This document shows positions 23,401-33,351 of a DNA stretch of 64,000 bases, piece by piece. A program made the translations under genes and the position numbers. The stretch is taken from the NCBI RefSeq assembly GCF_001659605.2, contig NC_035170.2, positions 22,893,190 to 22,957,189 of the forward strand, given 5' to 3'. Position 1 is the stretch's first letter. The number at the start of each line of letters is the position of its first letter. This DNA is from Manihot esculenta. Lineage: Eukaryota > Streptophyta > Magnoliopsida > Malpighiales > Euphorbiaceae. The notes under the pieces were generated by a model. It ran no database searches. It saw only the letters and a list, made by a program, of their open reading frames with translations, and was not told the DNA's origin.

Positions 23401-23696
23401 ACCACTCTTCCCTGACCTTCAACCTTTCTTCGCAAACCTTCAGTTGCTACGTCATCCAACAAGTCATCTGCATCGTAGACAACCTCTTTAAGCCTCCTTA
23501 TCCAGTCCTTCACTGCACGGCTTTCCTCTTGCTTCTCATCAGCATCTATAAGTATTGCTTTGATGGTGGAGAGAGTTGTTTGAAGCTTCCTGAGATCATT
23601 TTTGAAGCCATACACCAAATTAATTTCTTCAGAAGCAATTGAGGTCAACTTTGTTAATAAGTTTTCTGCAATGCTGAATGGGATTTGTTCAGCCAT
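20421..23696 (-). CDS. CC-NBS-LRR (CNL) disease-resistance protein, RGA-like, intact single exon
   Basis: Intracellular immune receptor of the NLR class. CNLs sense pathogen effectors and switch between ADP- and ATP-bound states. The 1091-residue frame is uninterrupted. An Rx-type coiled-coil domain spans about residues 5-135, with an EDVID-like VVYDADDLLDD at 72-82. The NB-ARC has the P-loop GFGGLGKTA (199-207), kinase-2 YLLVLDDVW (273-281, its Trp typical of CNLs), RNBS-B GSRILVTTRS (301-310), GVPLA (366-370), RNBS-D LKQCFAYCAMFP (420-431) and MHD (488-490). Leucine-rich repeats follow from about 550 to near the end. All key motifs are present, so it could be functional. The start at 23696 opens on the coiled coil and has a TATA box about 105 bp upstream. 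A hAT element lies 480 bp downstream. Its recognised pathogen cannot be told from sequence. Confidence 0.93.
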   Translation of the reverse strand: MAEQIPFSIAENLLTKLTSIASEEINLVYGFKNDLRKLQTTLSTIKAILIDADEKQEESRAVKDWIRRLKEVVYDADDLLDDVATEGLRRKVEGQGRVVRKVCDFFSSSNQIAFRFKMSHRIKDVRERLDEVAKEMSDFGFIIRKEVGVDMRIKSSWRETDSFVLKSEIIGRDKDKEEIIKSLMCPVNQSNISVAAIVGFGGLGKTALAQLVFNDEKVVNYFDLKLWVCVSEESNVEMLVKLILKSATSNEVPNLSLEQLQIELRQCLEGKKYLLVLDDVWNINNRIWSQLRKYLMVGAIGSRILVTTRSTRVALAMGVDCPYALAGLTEDQSWDLFEMLAFREGTSRVNSNLIEIGKEIAKKCKGVPLAIRAIGGIMQLRSSESEWLSILENELWKVFESDSDIGPVLKLSYDDLPYHLKQCFAYCAMFPKDYEFGKEDLIQLWMAQGYVQSRSQSKDENLEEIGEGYFNELLFRSFFQKANNCYKMHDLISDLAQSMAGDSCLVLDDNTKYVPNRIQHVFSGNLSFEECFKQLKNRGLRTLYCDYYGDKLSLYLDSIFSNCRSIRALSLRCNINELPDSIGKLKHLRYLGLFGNNEISSLPNSICNLYNLQTLILEDCKRFEELPTDMRKLICLKQLIIRHCYRLDFMPLGLGRLTNLQTLSTFVVGSDEGRRCSSLNELNSLNQLRGTISIQGLENVKNAALESNQVNLKEKKHLHSLRLKWRDSDGGNSELLLDNLHPHPKLKHLDVQCYGGLRFSNWLSSITNLVDITLYKCPKCEHLPPLDNLPHLESLDISQFDSLEYISDEDNLFSALSASTTTTFFPSLKFLNIDFCRNLKGWWRTCMEAKMVPQFPCLSHLMISNCPNLTLMPRFPSLDTRLDLSYVSIRPLQRTLQMAAMASALPSASSSVTASFSKLKTLWLQGVENLASLPSEWMQNLSLLEELFVGHSMEISDEDERGIFKWRCLLSLRRLTLSNLSNLVSLPRELQYVTTLQRLSIWSCSNLRALPDWIGNLTALENLSIDDCPELESLSRGMRQITALQRLTIRGCPRLSERCGHDTAADWPNISHILNVRIDGRDIQKEGRYLL

Positions 23697-23800
23697 CTAT
23701 AGAAGGATAATAAAAGAAAACTGGGCTAGATGAAATTGTACAAAGTTGGAGAAAATTTGTGAATTTGTGAAAGATGAAGCAGTCCATAATTAATGAGCCA

Positions 23801-23808
23801 ATATATAG
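23801..23808 (-). promoter_or_regulatory. TATA box of the NLR gene
   Basis: The minus strand reads CTATATAT about 105 bp before the start codon, leaving room for a leader of roughly 70 nt. This is position-based inference; no start site is known. Confidence 0.5.
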
Positions 23809-23969
23809 AAGAAAGCATTACATTCTCCAAGTAGAAGCAGCAAAGTATTTTTATTCCTAAGGTAGAAGCAATGAATATGATAAATTGAAAAGGATGAATG
23901 CATACAAGAAGTTATGCTTTGCCTGTTATGGAAGTAATTTCCTAGAGAAACATGGATAGTATAACTTGA

Positions 23970-25047
23970 CTTTGGTGATGAGCACCATTCGGTTTAAACC
24001 GAAAAAATTCTTAAATATTTTAATTATAATTTAAAATATTAAAAATAAAGTGAAAAAATAAAAAATTTATTAAAAATTGAAACCGATCAAATCGAATCGA
24101 ATCGATTTGAATCAGTCTGATTCGATTCAATTCGATTTCTAAGTAAATTCAATTCGATTTGATTTTTATAAATACTAAAATTTCAATTTTCGATTTATTC
24201 ATTTCAGTTCGATTTTAAACCGAACCGATCTGAATGCTCACTCCTGACTCAGACATAGATTCTCTCTCTTCGTTTGGAAGGATTAATTTCATTAAAAAAA
24301 AAATTAGAATGACTTCTTATAATTTTATAGACAATTTCAATTTATTTTAAATAAAAAATTAAATTTTTTATTCAAAATAAGAGAAATAATAAAAAAAATT
24401 AAAGTTTTACAAAATTTTTTATTCTAAAATACTATAAGTGAAAAAATACTAAAAATAAATGGACCGAACTAAATTAATTTGAAAATTCGGTTCGATTTTT
24501 TATTCATTTTGATTCAGTTTGATTCGATTTTAATAAAAAAAATAAAAAATTAAACCGAACCGATTAGTGATAATAATATGTTATTTTTAATAATATAGAG
24601 AAATTATATCATATTAAATTAAAATATTTTAATTAAATTCTAAAATACTAAAAATAAAGTGAAAAAATAAAAATTTATTAAAAATTAAAATCGATTAAAT
24701 CGAACTGAATCGAACCGAATCAGACTGGTTCAGTTCAATTTAATTTTTAATCAAAATCAGTTTGATTTGATTTTTATAAATACTAAAATTTTAATTTTTG
24801 ATTTATCAGTTCGATTCGATTTTGAACCGAACCGATTAAGTGCTAACCCACTCAGTCATATATTCTCTCTTTATTTGGTAGGATTAATTTCATAAAAAAA
24901 AAAAATAGACCGAATTCTTATAATTTTACAGAAAAAATCAATTTTTTTAAATGAATTTTTTTTAAACAAAAAAATTAAATTTTCTTATTCAATATAAGGG
25001 AAATAATAAAAAAATTAAATTTTTACAAAATTTTTTATTCCAAAATA
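23970..25047. repeat. Duplicated AT-rich repeat with TCGGTT/AACCGA words
   Basis: About 420 bp at 24008-24427 is repeated in direct orientation at about 24616-25047. Both copies pass from AAATATTTTAATTA through AAACCGATCAAATCG-like words to a T-rich end (ACAAAATTTTTTATTC). Inverted TCGGTTTAAACCGA-like ends at about 23990 and 24215 suggest a decayed MITE. No transposase or clear TSD was found. Confidence 0.6.
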
Positions 25048-25551
25048 GAGAAACTATTCCACATGACCATATTTAAAAGCAATGTCTATTTCCTTTTCTT
25101 TTGTTTCTCTTTTTCCTTTTAGGTGGGGTTAGGTACTTAATTGGATGGTTCGGAGAACAAGAAGCTTTTATTCCAAACAATCAGAAGCATGCATTATTCT
25201 AATCCATCTCCATTATGTTTGTGTTAATTTGTATAAAAAATAAAATAAAATTGGCTAAACTGAATATCCAATAAATATAGGGGTGAAATTGAATATTTAG
25301 GTATAAATTAGATGTAACATATACAAATTTTGTATTTCGCGACTATGAAACTATTTATTAATAATAGCAATGAAAAATTATATATAGCAAAATTAAAAAT
25401 TCATATAATTAAGAAAAATAATTTATTTTTTATTTTTTAATTATGTATATAAAAATACTAAACTCCAAAAAATGACTTGCTTATTTTAAAAAATAAAATT
25501 ATTTTTTAAAAAAATAATTTAATTTTTTATTTAATAAAGAAAATGTTTTAT
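25048..25551. other. AT-rich spacer, nothing recognised
   Basis: No coding frame, no repeat family recognised. Poly-A/T runs only. Confidence 0.5.
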
Positions 25552-25714
25552 ATTAATCATTATTTGTCTAGCCTTTTCCTAGTTTGTATAGAAACAAAGA
25601 AGCCATGACCATAACTGCGGTGCCTGAAACAGCAACTTGGTTGTGGCGGATAATTATTAATCATTATTTGTCTAGCCTTTTCCTAGTTTGTATAGAAGCA
25701 AAGAAGCCATGACC
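25552..25714 (+). repeat. 59-bp direct duplication at the Athila 5' breakpoint
   Basis: 25552-25610 and 25656-25714 are 59-bp direct repeats with one mismatch, separated by 45 bp of unrelated sequence. The second copy abuts Athila sequence. Patchy duplication with filler is typical of repaired double-strand breaks. Confidence 0.8.
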
Positions 25715-27017
25715 CCGGTATGTGGAGGAGGCGCGGGATGTCCAGACCCATTTGCATTCCCACTGACAGTGACGAGGAGGCTATGGAAAACCCTCCACCC
25801 GTCCCCAACAACGCTGACGTTGGAACGACCGAGGAAGCACAGACCAGACGTCCCGATACACCAGACGTCCAAACCTATCACCGGCGAAACAAGGCGACGA
25901 TGATTGAACCACCACCTTCTTCTCTAACAGTCGCGATGGACACCCCTGAAGGCGAAACACCTCCAGAAGCCACCACTTCCACCGGCCATGGGCAGAAACG
26001 GCCAAGAACACCTTCACCGCCACCACCGCCACCACCGCCACCACCGCCGAGTCCAGAGCGACAACCAGAGACTCCCATTGACACACATCCCGCGAGCCAC
26101 AAAGAAGGCCATCTGCCTGATGATTTGCTCAAACCAGCCCACCCGGATCACATCACTCAAGCCTGACTTTCAACAAGGCATCTGAACGAGCCAGGCTAGA
26201 CAAAGTCTCTTCTCTGCCATAACATCCAGGTAAGTACATACACCATGGCACTCTTGAAGCACTGAGACTTCAAAATCAGGTACGTTCCCTTGTTTTTGCC
26301 ATTGGCACAACCTATCAAGAACTCTGTGACAATCCACCTGACACTTACTCACCCACCAGGTCCAAAGACCTGTACCTGAAAAATCCCTGCCTAAAATACC
26401 TTCACAGATTCTTGGCCTACACATTTTCTGGGAGGAAGGATGCACCCAACATCCTGACCAGAACAGAGCTGCACATTCTGTGGTGCATGCACACACACTA
26501 GAAAAACCACTTTGGATATTGGGTCGCCACACAAATTTCCAGCACTATCCAATATCACAGACCATTGATTATGGGGCATTTAATCACTGCCATTGCAGTG
26601 AATCTAAAATTACTGCACTCAGCACACACTGACCTCACCCCCACTAACAAACCAACCCCCCTGGACCTTCGAACTTTGGATGATATGGGATTGCTTTGCA
26701 AAGTGGGGGACATTTTTTCCATTTCACCTACAGGACCCCTCACACCACGCCATGAGCGTGTGTTCAGGAAGAAAACGGCCATCCAACCCACAATAGTCCA
26801 GCAACCTACCCCAACAGATGGAACAGCAGGAGAAACAAGACAGGAACCAGCAGATGAGGCACCCCAGCAAGAAGCAAATCAGGCCCCTGAAGACGTAGCC
26901 CCAAACCAGACAATAGAGGCTCGTCTCACCAGAATTGAGGATAGAATGCATCATATAGAGCACCTGTTGCAACTGCTGATGGACCACTTTCTGCCTGCAG
27001 ACCAGGACAGACAGTGA
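25715..27017 (+). pseudogene. Athila ORF2 / envelope-like region, broken
   Basis: It starts in a proline- and acid-rich region (DSDEEAMENPPP, with a polyproline run near 26020-26050). A conserved part follows (LKYLHRFLAYTFSGRKDAPN near 26390-26450, then LHILWCMH), then a helical C-terminus with TIEARLTRIEDRMHHIEHLL ending at 27017. This arrangement, after pol and before the 3' noncoding region, matches the ORF2 (env-like) of plant Athila elements. A TAG interrupts the frame at 26499-26501, and 25720-26166 is in another frame from 26565-27017. Its function is unknown even in intact elements. Confidence 0.7.
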
Positions 27018-28034
27018 TTTGGCCGAGTGATTTGCCCAAATCACTGACCAAATCACCCACAGGCCAGGAAGTCCCTTACCCTCTTGATTTTTATTTATTT
27101 AACATTGAGGACAATGTCTGCAATAGGTGTGGGGGTACTTGGGGAATATTTTGCACTGTTTGCACCATCCTTTGTTTTCTTTTGCATTCTTTTTGCTTCT
27201 TTTTGCATTAGTTTTACCCTTTTACACACACCAAAATTTTTTTTTCTTCTCACACACATTTTGTTTTTTCACTTCTACACATATGCACACACACACATAT
27301 TTTGTTTTGGCCTTTGCTCTACTTAGCATAGATGACAAAGTTAAAAAAGCTTCCTATCTCATGACCCCATTAAATTTTTCAACTCTTTAAACCTAAATTG
27401 AGCCATTTACAGTGTGTTACCTTCACTTAGGGAGTTCTTTCTCTTGAATTGAATCTTTAAATCTGCTGTGGCCAATAGGAAATGAAAATAAAAATACATG
27501 CAATAAAAAGTTAGTGTAACTCTCTATGAGTTGATCAGCCCAAATTGTTATGAAAAGGAAAAATAAGGAGAAAAACTCAGCAAATCAAAAAGCACAAAAC
27601 ACAACCTGTTTCGATGGTCTAAGACTATGAACAGAGCTAGTAGCCACTTGGACAAGTGACCAACTGAGTAACCGGGGGTGGGTATCACCAATATGTACCT
27701 TCGCGTAAAAAGGTTGGTGACTTTTTCAGGCAAGAATAAAAAGTGCTGCTGAATAAAAAAGCTTAAAAGGGGGCAAGTCACTCTTAGGGGTTGCATTAAA
27801 CCTAATATAAAAGAATAAGCATGATCAAGTCAAAAACTTTCCCTTGGCCATGGTAGGTGATAGGAAACAAGGAAAGAAGGGGCAACCTTAGTACATGTAT
27901 CCTACACTGTGGTGTTTCAATTTAGGAATCTAGGGGGCTGATTAAGTGGTACTTAGGCTCAAAAGAAAAAGAAGCTTGATTGGCTAAGTTATTTGTTGCT
28001 TGAGGACAAGCAAAAAGTTAGGTGTGGGGGTATT
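27018..28034 (+). mobile_element. Athila 3' noncoding region with two hairpin/G-tract modules
   Basis: Between the last frame and the 3' LTR. It holds GATTTGCCCAAATCACTG palindromic words at 27015-27056, a hairpin ACATTG-AGGA-CAATGT (27102-27117) followed by GGTGTGGGGGTA (27126-27137), and near the LTR a hairpin TTGCTTG-AGGA-CAAGCAA (27996-28013) followed by GGTGTGGGGGTA (28021-28032). The second G-rich tract sits directly before the LTR, where the polypurine tract belongs. No coding sequence is supported. Confidence 0.75.
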
Positions 28035-28673
28035 TGATCAAACATAATTTAGCCACATTTCTACTATCTTATTACTGTTTAATTACACATTTTTCAGCTT
28101 AATCTATGGTTTTTATCATTTTTTACAGGAAAGGAAGAAAATGGAAAGTTGGAAAAAAAGTGCAGGAAAAGCTGGAAAAGTGATTGGGTCAGAGTGATTT
28201 GGCCAAATCAAGCAAAGGAAGCTGAGGCAGAAACCTGGAAGTAAATCCGCATAAATGATTTGGGCAAGTGATCTGTCCAAATCACCCGCCCAAATCACAT
28301 TGACGCAGAGAGACAGCAGAAGCGGAAAAAGTGCAGAAAACTGAAATTCAAAAGTGGAGAAGTCCAAATCCATTTTAAATACTACAAGATCAGTCCCAAG
28401 AGCCACGAAAAAGTCTTTCACTTAAAGAATTCCATTCACAATTAAATACAAAAACAAAAGAGGAATCAAAGACTACAAAGAAGAAGAAGTCAAGATTGGG
28501 ATTTCCAAACCCTAATTGGATAAGGATTCTCCAGCTATAAAAGGAGACAATATCCAAACCAGCAGGATCATCTCTCTCCACCTTCGGAAATTCTGCAGAA
28601 GCACAGCAGTTTTTCTTCTTTTCTTTCTTCTTTTCTTTTGTGATTTTGTCCATCATGAGTGGCTAAACAATTC
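28035..28673 (+). mobile_element. Athila 3' LTR, first part
   Basis: It begins TGATCAAACATAATTTAGCC directly after the polypurine tract and is interrupted at 28673 by Tekay element 2. The rest is at 40915-41669. The uninterrupted sequence is visible, inverted, in the solo LTR 43279-44690. TSD AATTC of the inserted element is 28669-28673. Confidence 0.9.
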
Positions 28674-30950
28674 TGTAACGACCCGAAAATCGGACCGCTA
28701 CCGGCGCTAGGATCCGGGTCGACTTAAGGCCGCCGGGACCCGTAGCAAGCCAAACATACATCCTGTGAACCTGCTTAATCCCATACATGATCAACAACAT
28801 ATATAAAAAAAATTAAAACTTTTCTTTCATTCATTTTCTCATACACCAAACTCAACCTGTGCATGCACTGAACATAGCCATAATCATAAACTTAACCCCT
28901 TTGTGGGATCTCATCAATGCCCCCAATGGGTGGCATAACATGTGTTGAGTTGGCTAAACATAGACATCAATAAACATTAAGATCATGTATCAAAAGGGAT
29001 TACAATATCCATAGGGTCAAGCACAACTTCTAAACCTCAATCTCATAATCAACATATACATGACATAACTATTCATAACTTTTACATCATCTTACAATTT
29101 ATCATGTCCACTTTCTAACTATTACAATTACAAGACTTTACTCTTCTTGACTTCTCTGTCTAGCCCGTACCTGCAATCCTGGGGGATTAGGGAAAAGGGG
29201 TGAGCTACTAGAGCCCAGTGAGCAGAATAATAAAACATTTGCAACATATGATAACATGAAATGCATCACATCACAGCTAATCACATCAAGGATGAATTTG
29301 TCACCAATAGTCCTCTACATGTTCCAACTGTGCCAGGGGCGTAGAATGGGCCTCACTGGTCTTTCTCTTACATAATCATAACATAGCATGACATAACATT
29401 CCATAATGCCAGAGGCGTAGAATGGGCCTCACTGGTCTTTCTCTTACATAGTGCCAGAGGCGTAGAATGGGCCTCACTGGTCTTTCCTACCGTATCATCA
29501 TCATATTATAACATACGAGGACTAAAGGATCATTCAACATTCATCCACATCATCAACATATTATGCAATGCAACATATTCGTGATTTCTAATGCAAACAA
29601 CCTAAATATCTCATGGCATTCATGATGCGTGAATTATGCTAAAACGGGTTTATTATTTAAAAGCATAAGAGTTATTCTACTCACCTCTAGCTGAAGCTCT
29701 ACTGACTCAGAAGCAGCTGAACTCACTGCTGGGGTCCTCGGTTCCTCGGGTGCGAACCTACACAGGTGGACTCAAATGAGGGACCAACCAAACATGAACA
29801 TAACTCTAAACTACTCCCCAAAAACCCCCTAGAACATCATGAAACAATCATGCACAACATGCAAAGAAAGGCTGGACAGGGCACTTTCGGCGGCAGGTTC
29901 GGCGGCTGAAAGTCCCTCCAGAGCCGAAAGTCAGGCAGGTTCGGCGGCACCTTCGGCGGCCGAAACTCCCAAACAGAGACGAAAGTCTCCTTTCGGGGGC
30001 AAGCTTCGACAGCCGAAGGCTGCCTCCACAAGAGGGTTCGGCGGCTGAAAGTCCTTTCGGCTGCCGAACCTGGTTTCTCCCGAAGGGCAGAAACTTGGTT
30101 CAAACATGCACAAATGCCTCAAACTCATGCCATTATGCATTTAGCTCAACCAAAGCATGCATACAAGCTCCTAGGGGTCTCAAACTACCTTAAACCCCAA
30201 CTACAACACATCAAGCAACACAAATCCAACATACATTGCTCAAAACATAACATAAACTCAAAAACCTAACTATAAGCTAAACATGCATTCTACCCCAAAG
30301 ATCTTCATAAAACTAACTTTAAACATGCAATGAGCTTAAGATCGGCTCTTACCTCTTGAAGATCGAGAGAGAGACGACCTAAAACTCGGAGGTGGGAGAG
30401 AGTGGGTTCTTGAACCTCCAAGCTCCAAAACTTTGCTCAAAAGCTCAAATCTTCAAAACAAAGTTAAAACAGATGAAAATCTTGAAAGATCTAGAGGAAA
30501 AACATCAAAGATTGGTGAGGGACGGCGGAGAGCTCACCTTGGCCGAAAATGGGGAAAAAGCTCGCCCGTTTTCGGCTAAGGGACCCTTTTATAGTGGCTG
30601 GCCAGGACACATTCGGGGGCCGAACGTGCCTCCGCATGCATGCCATGTTCGGCGGTCGAACTTGAGGTTCGGCGGCCGAACCTGGACTTCTCTCACTTAT
30701 GCCTTCGGGGGCCTAAAGCACACCCGAAATGCATGCATGTTCGGCGGCCGAACTTTGAGTTTCGGCGGCCGAACCTGAGTTTTCCTCCAAGGGTGTTTTT
30801 ATTCAAAAACTCATTTCCTCTTTACTTAATATCATCAAAAACATTAAAACATTTCATGAAAACATGGTTTTACCCTTCTAGAAGTCTCCGACATCCGAGA
30901 TTCCACCGGACGGTAGAAATTTCGATACCGGAGTCTAGCCGGGTATTACA
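28674..30950 (-). mobile_element. 3' LTR of Tekay element 2
   Basis: 2277 bp, TGTAAT...TTACA on the minus strand. A TATA box (CTATAAAAGG) on minus lies near 30586-30596, palindrome clusters at 29880-30075 and 30605-30775, and three modules with GGGGCGTAGAATGGGCC (or GAGGCG variant) at about 29333-29485. Confidence 0.93.
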
Positions 30951-30963
30951 TTCTCCCCCCTTA
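30951..30963 (-). other. Polypurine tract of Tekay element 2
   Basis: The minus strand reads TTAAGGGGGGAGAA up to the LTR start at 30950, the same as in element 1. Confidence 0.85.
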
Positions 30964-31018
30964 AGAACATTCGTCCCCGAATGTTCCTCAACTAGCACAT
31001 AGCATGGCAGACACATAA

Positions 31019-33307
31019 TGTAACGACCCGAAAATCGGACCGCTACCGGCGCTAGGATCCGGGTCGGCTTAAGGCCGCCAAGACCCGTAGCAAGCCTGAC
31101 TTGTAACCTGAATACCTGTTTAATCCCATACATGATCAAAACATACATAAAAATTTAAAACTTTTCTTTCATACATCCAACTCAACCTGAACATGCACTG
31201 CACATAACCATAATCATAATCATGATCCCTTTGTGGGATCTCATCAAATGCCCAAAGGGCGATACATCATGAGATGAGTTGGCTTTCATGAACATAATAA
31301 AACATTTTTGATCATGTAATAAAAGGGATACCTCATACACAATGTCAAGCACAATATCTAATCCTCAATATCATTACATGACTGAAACTGTACTTTTACA
31401 TAACATTAATACATTTATCATGTCCACACTATCTATTACATACATCAGACTTTATCACTCTTGTAAACCTCCTGGTCTACCCTGTACCTGCAATCCTGGG
31501 GAAAGTGGGAGAGGGGTGAGCTACTAGAGCCCAGTGAGCAGAATAATAAAACACTTAAAACATATGATAACATGAAATGCATCACATCACAGCTAATCAC
31601 ATCAAGGATGAACTTGTCACCAATAGCCCTCTACATGGTCCAACTGTGCCAGAACGTAGAATGGGTCCTGGTCTTTCCCTTACATATCATAACATAACAG
31701 TGTCCAACTGTGCCAGAACGTAGAATGGGTCCTGGTCTTTCCCTTACATAGTGCCAGCGAACGTAGAATGGGTCCCACTGGTCTTACTTTCCGTACCGTA
31801 CATATCATATCGTCATATCATAGATCGAGGGCTATGGATCATCCAACATTCATCCACATCAACAATAAAATGTGCAATGCAACATATTCGTGAATTCTAA
31901 TGCAAGCAACCTAGTATATCTCATGGCATTCATGATGCGTGAATCATGCTAAAAAGTTCATCATTTACTTTAAAACATAATGAGATATTCCACTCACCTC
32001 TGGATAGCTCTAACCAGACACTGGGACAACAGACTCACTGCTGGAGTCCTCGGTTCCTCGGGTCCGAACCTACACAGGTGGACTCAAATGAGGGACCAAA
32101 CATACGTGAACATAACTCTAAACTATTCCCCAAAAACCCCCTAAAACATCATGGAACAATCATAGAAAAACATGCAAGAAATGGCTGAACAGGGCACTTT
32201 CGGCGGCAGGTTCGGCGGCCGAAAGTCCCTCCAGAGCCGAAAGTCAGGCAGGTTCGGCGGCACCTTCGGCGGCCGAAACTCCCAGACAGAGGCGAAACTC
32301 ATGCATGTTCGGCGGCACCTTCGGCGGCCGAAAGTCCCAGACAGAGACGAAAGTCTCCTTTCGGGGGCAAGCTTCGGCAGCCGAAGGCTGCCTCCACAAG
32401 CATGTTCGGCGGCCGAAGGTTCCTTCGGCTGCCGAACCTGGTTTCTCCCAGAATGGCAGAAACTCAGCTCGTCTATGCATTTATGCCTCCAAAACTATCC
32501 AATCATGCATAAACCTATTCTACAACATTCCCAAACATGCATAAGCAAACATACAAGTTCCTAGGGGCATCAAACCATCAAAAACCCCAACTACAACACA
32601 CAAGCAACTCACATTGTCCATAAACACATATAAAACCCATAAACCTAACCATGAGCTAAACATGCATTCTACCCCATAGATCTTGCATAAAACTTGCTTT
32701 AAACATGAAATGAGCTTAAGATCGGCTCTTACCTCTTGAAGATCGAGAGAGAGACGTCCTAAACTCGGAGGTGGAAGATTTTGAGTTCTTGAACCTCAAA
32801 GCTCCCAAAACTTGCTCAAACTCGGAAATCTTCAAAACAAGATGAAAACTAGTGAAAAACTTGAAAGATTTGAAGGAAAAGACTCAAGATCGGTGAGGGG
32901 TGGCGGAGAACTCACCTTGGCCGGAAATGGGGAAAAAGCTCGCCCGTTTTCGGCTAAGGGACCCTTTTATAGTGGCTAGCCAGGCCACGTTCGGGGGCCG
33001 AACGTGCCTCCGCATGCATGCCATGTTCGGCGGCCGAACTTGAGGTTCGGAAGCCGAACCTGGACTTTCCTCACTTATGCTTTCGGGGGCCTAAAGGTGC
33101 TCCCGAAGGCATGCATGTTCGGCGGCCGAACCTGAGTTTTCCTTCAAGGTTGTTTTCATGCAAAAACTTATTTCCATTTTACTTAAAACCATGAAATATC
33201 TTAAAACATTTTATAAAATCATGATTCTACCCTACTAGAGGCTTCCGACATCCGAGATTCCACCGGACGGTAGAAATTTCGATACCGGAGTCTAGCCGGG
33301 TATTACA
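31019..33307 (-). mobile_element. Solo LTR nested in the 3' region of Tekay element 2, TSD CATAA
   Basis: 2289 bp, minus orientation, with TGTAAT at 33307 and TTACA at 31019. CATAA flanks it at 31014-31018 and 33308-33312. Element 1 shows the uninterrupted sequence near 770-785. It lies between the pol stop and the polypurine tract, so the gag-pol frame is untouched. It is the newest insertion of this nest. Palindrome clusters are at 32195-32440 and 32990-33135. Confidence 0.93.
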
Positions 33308-33351
33308 CATAACATACATACAAAGCACATAAAACTCACAAGGAACTTACC

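Noticed and set aside
25781..26132. Glycine-rich or polyproline host protein
   Set aside because: The polyproline run is inside the Athila ORF2 region. The minus-strand glycine-rich frame is its mirror.
27240..27310. CACACA/T-rich stretch as a microsatellite locus of note
   Set aside because: It is short and interrupted, within the Athila noncoding region.
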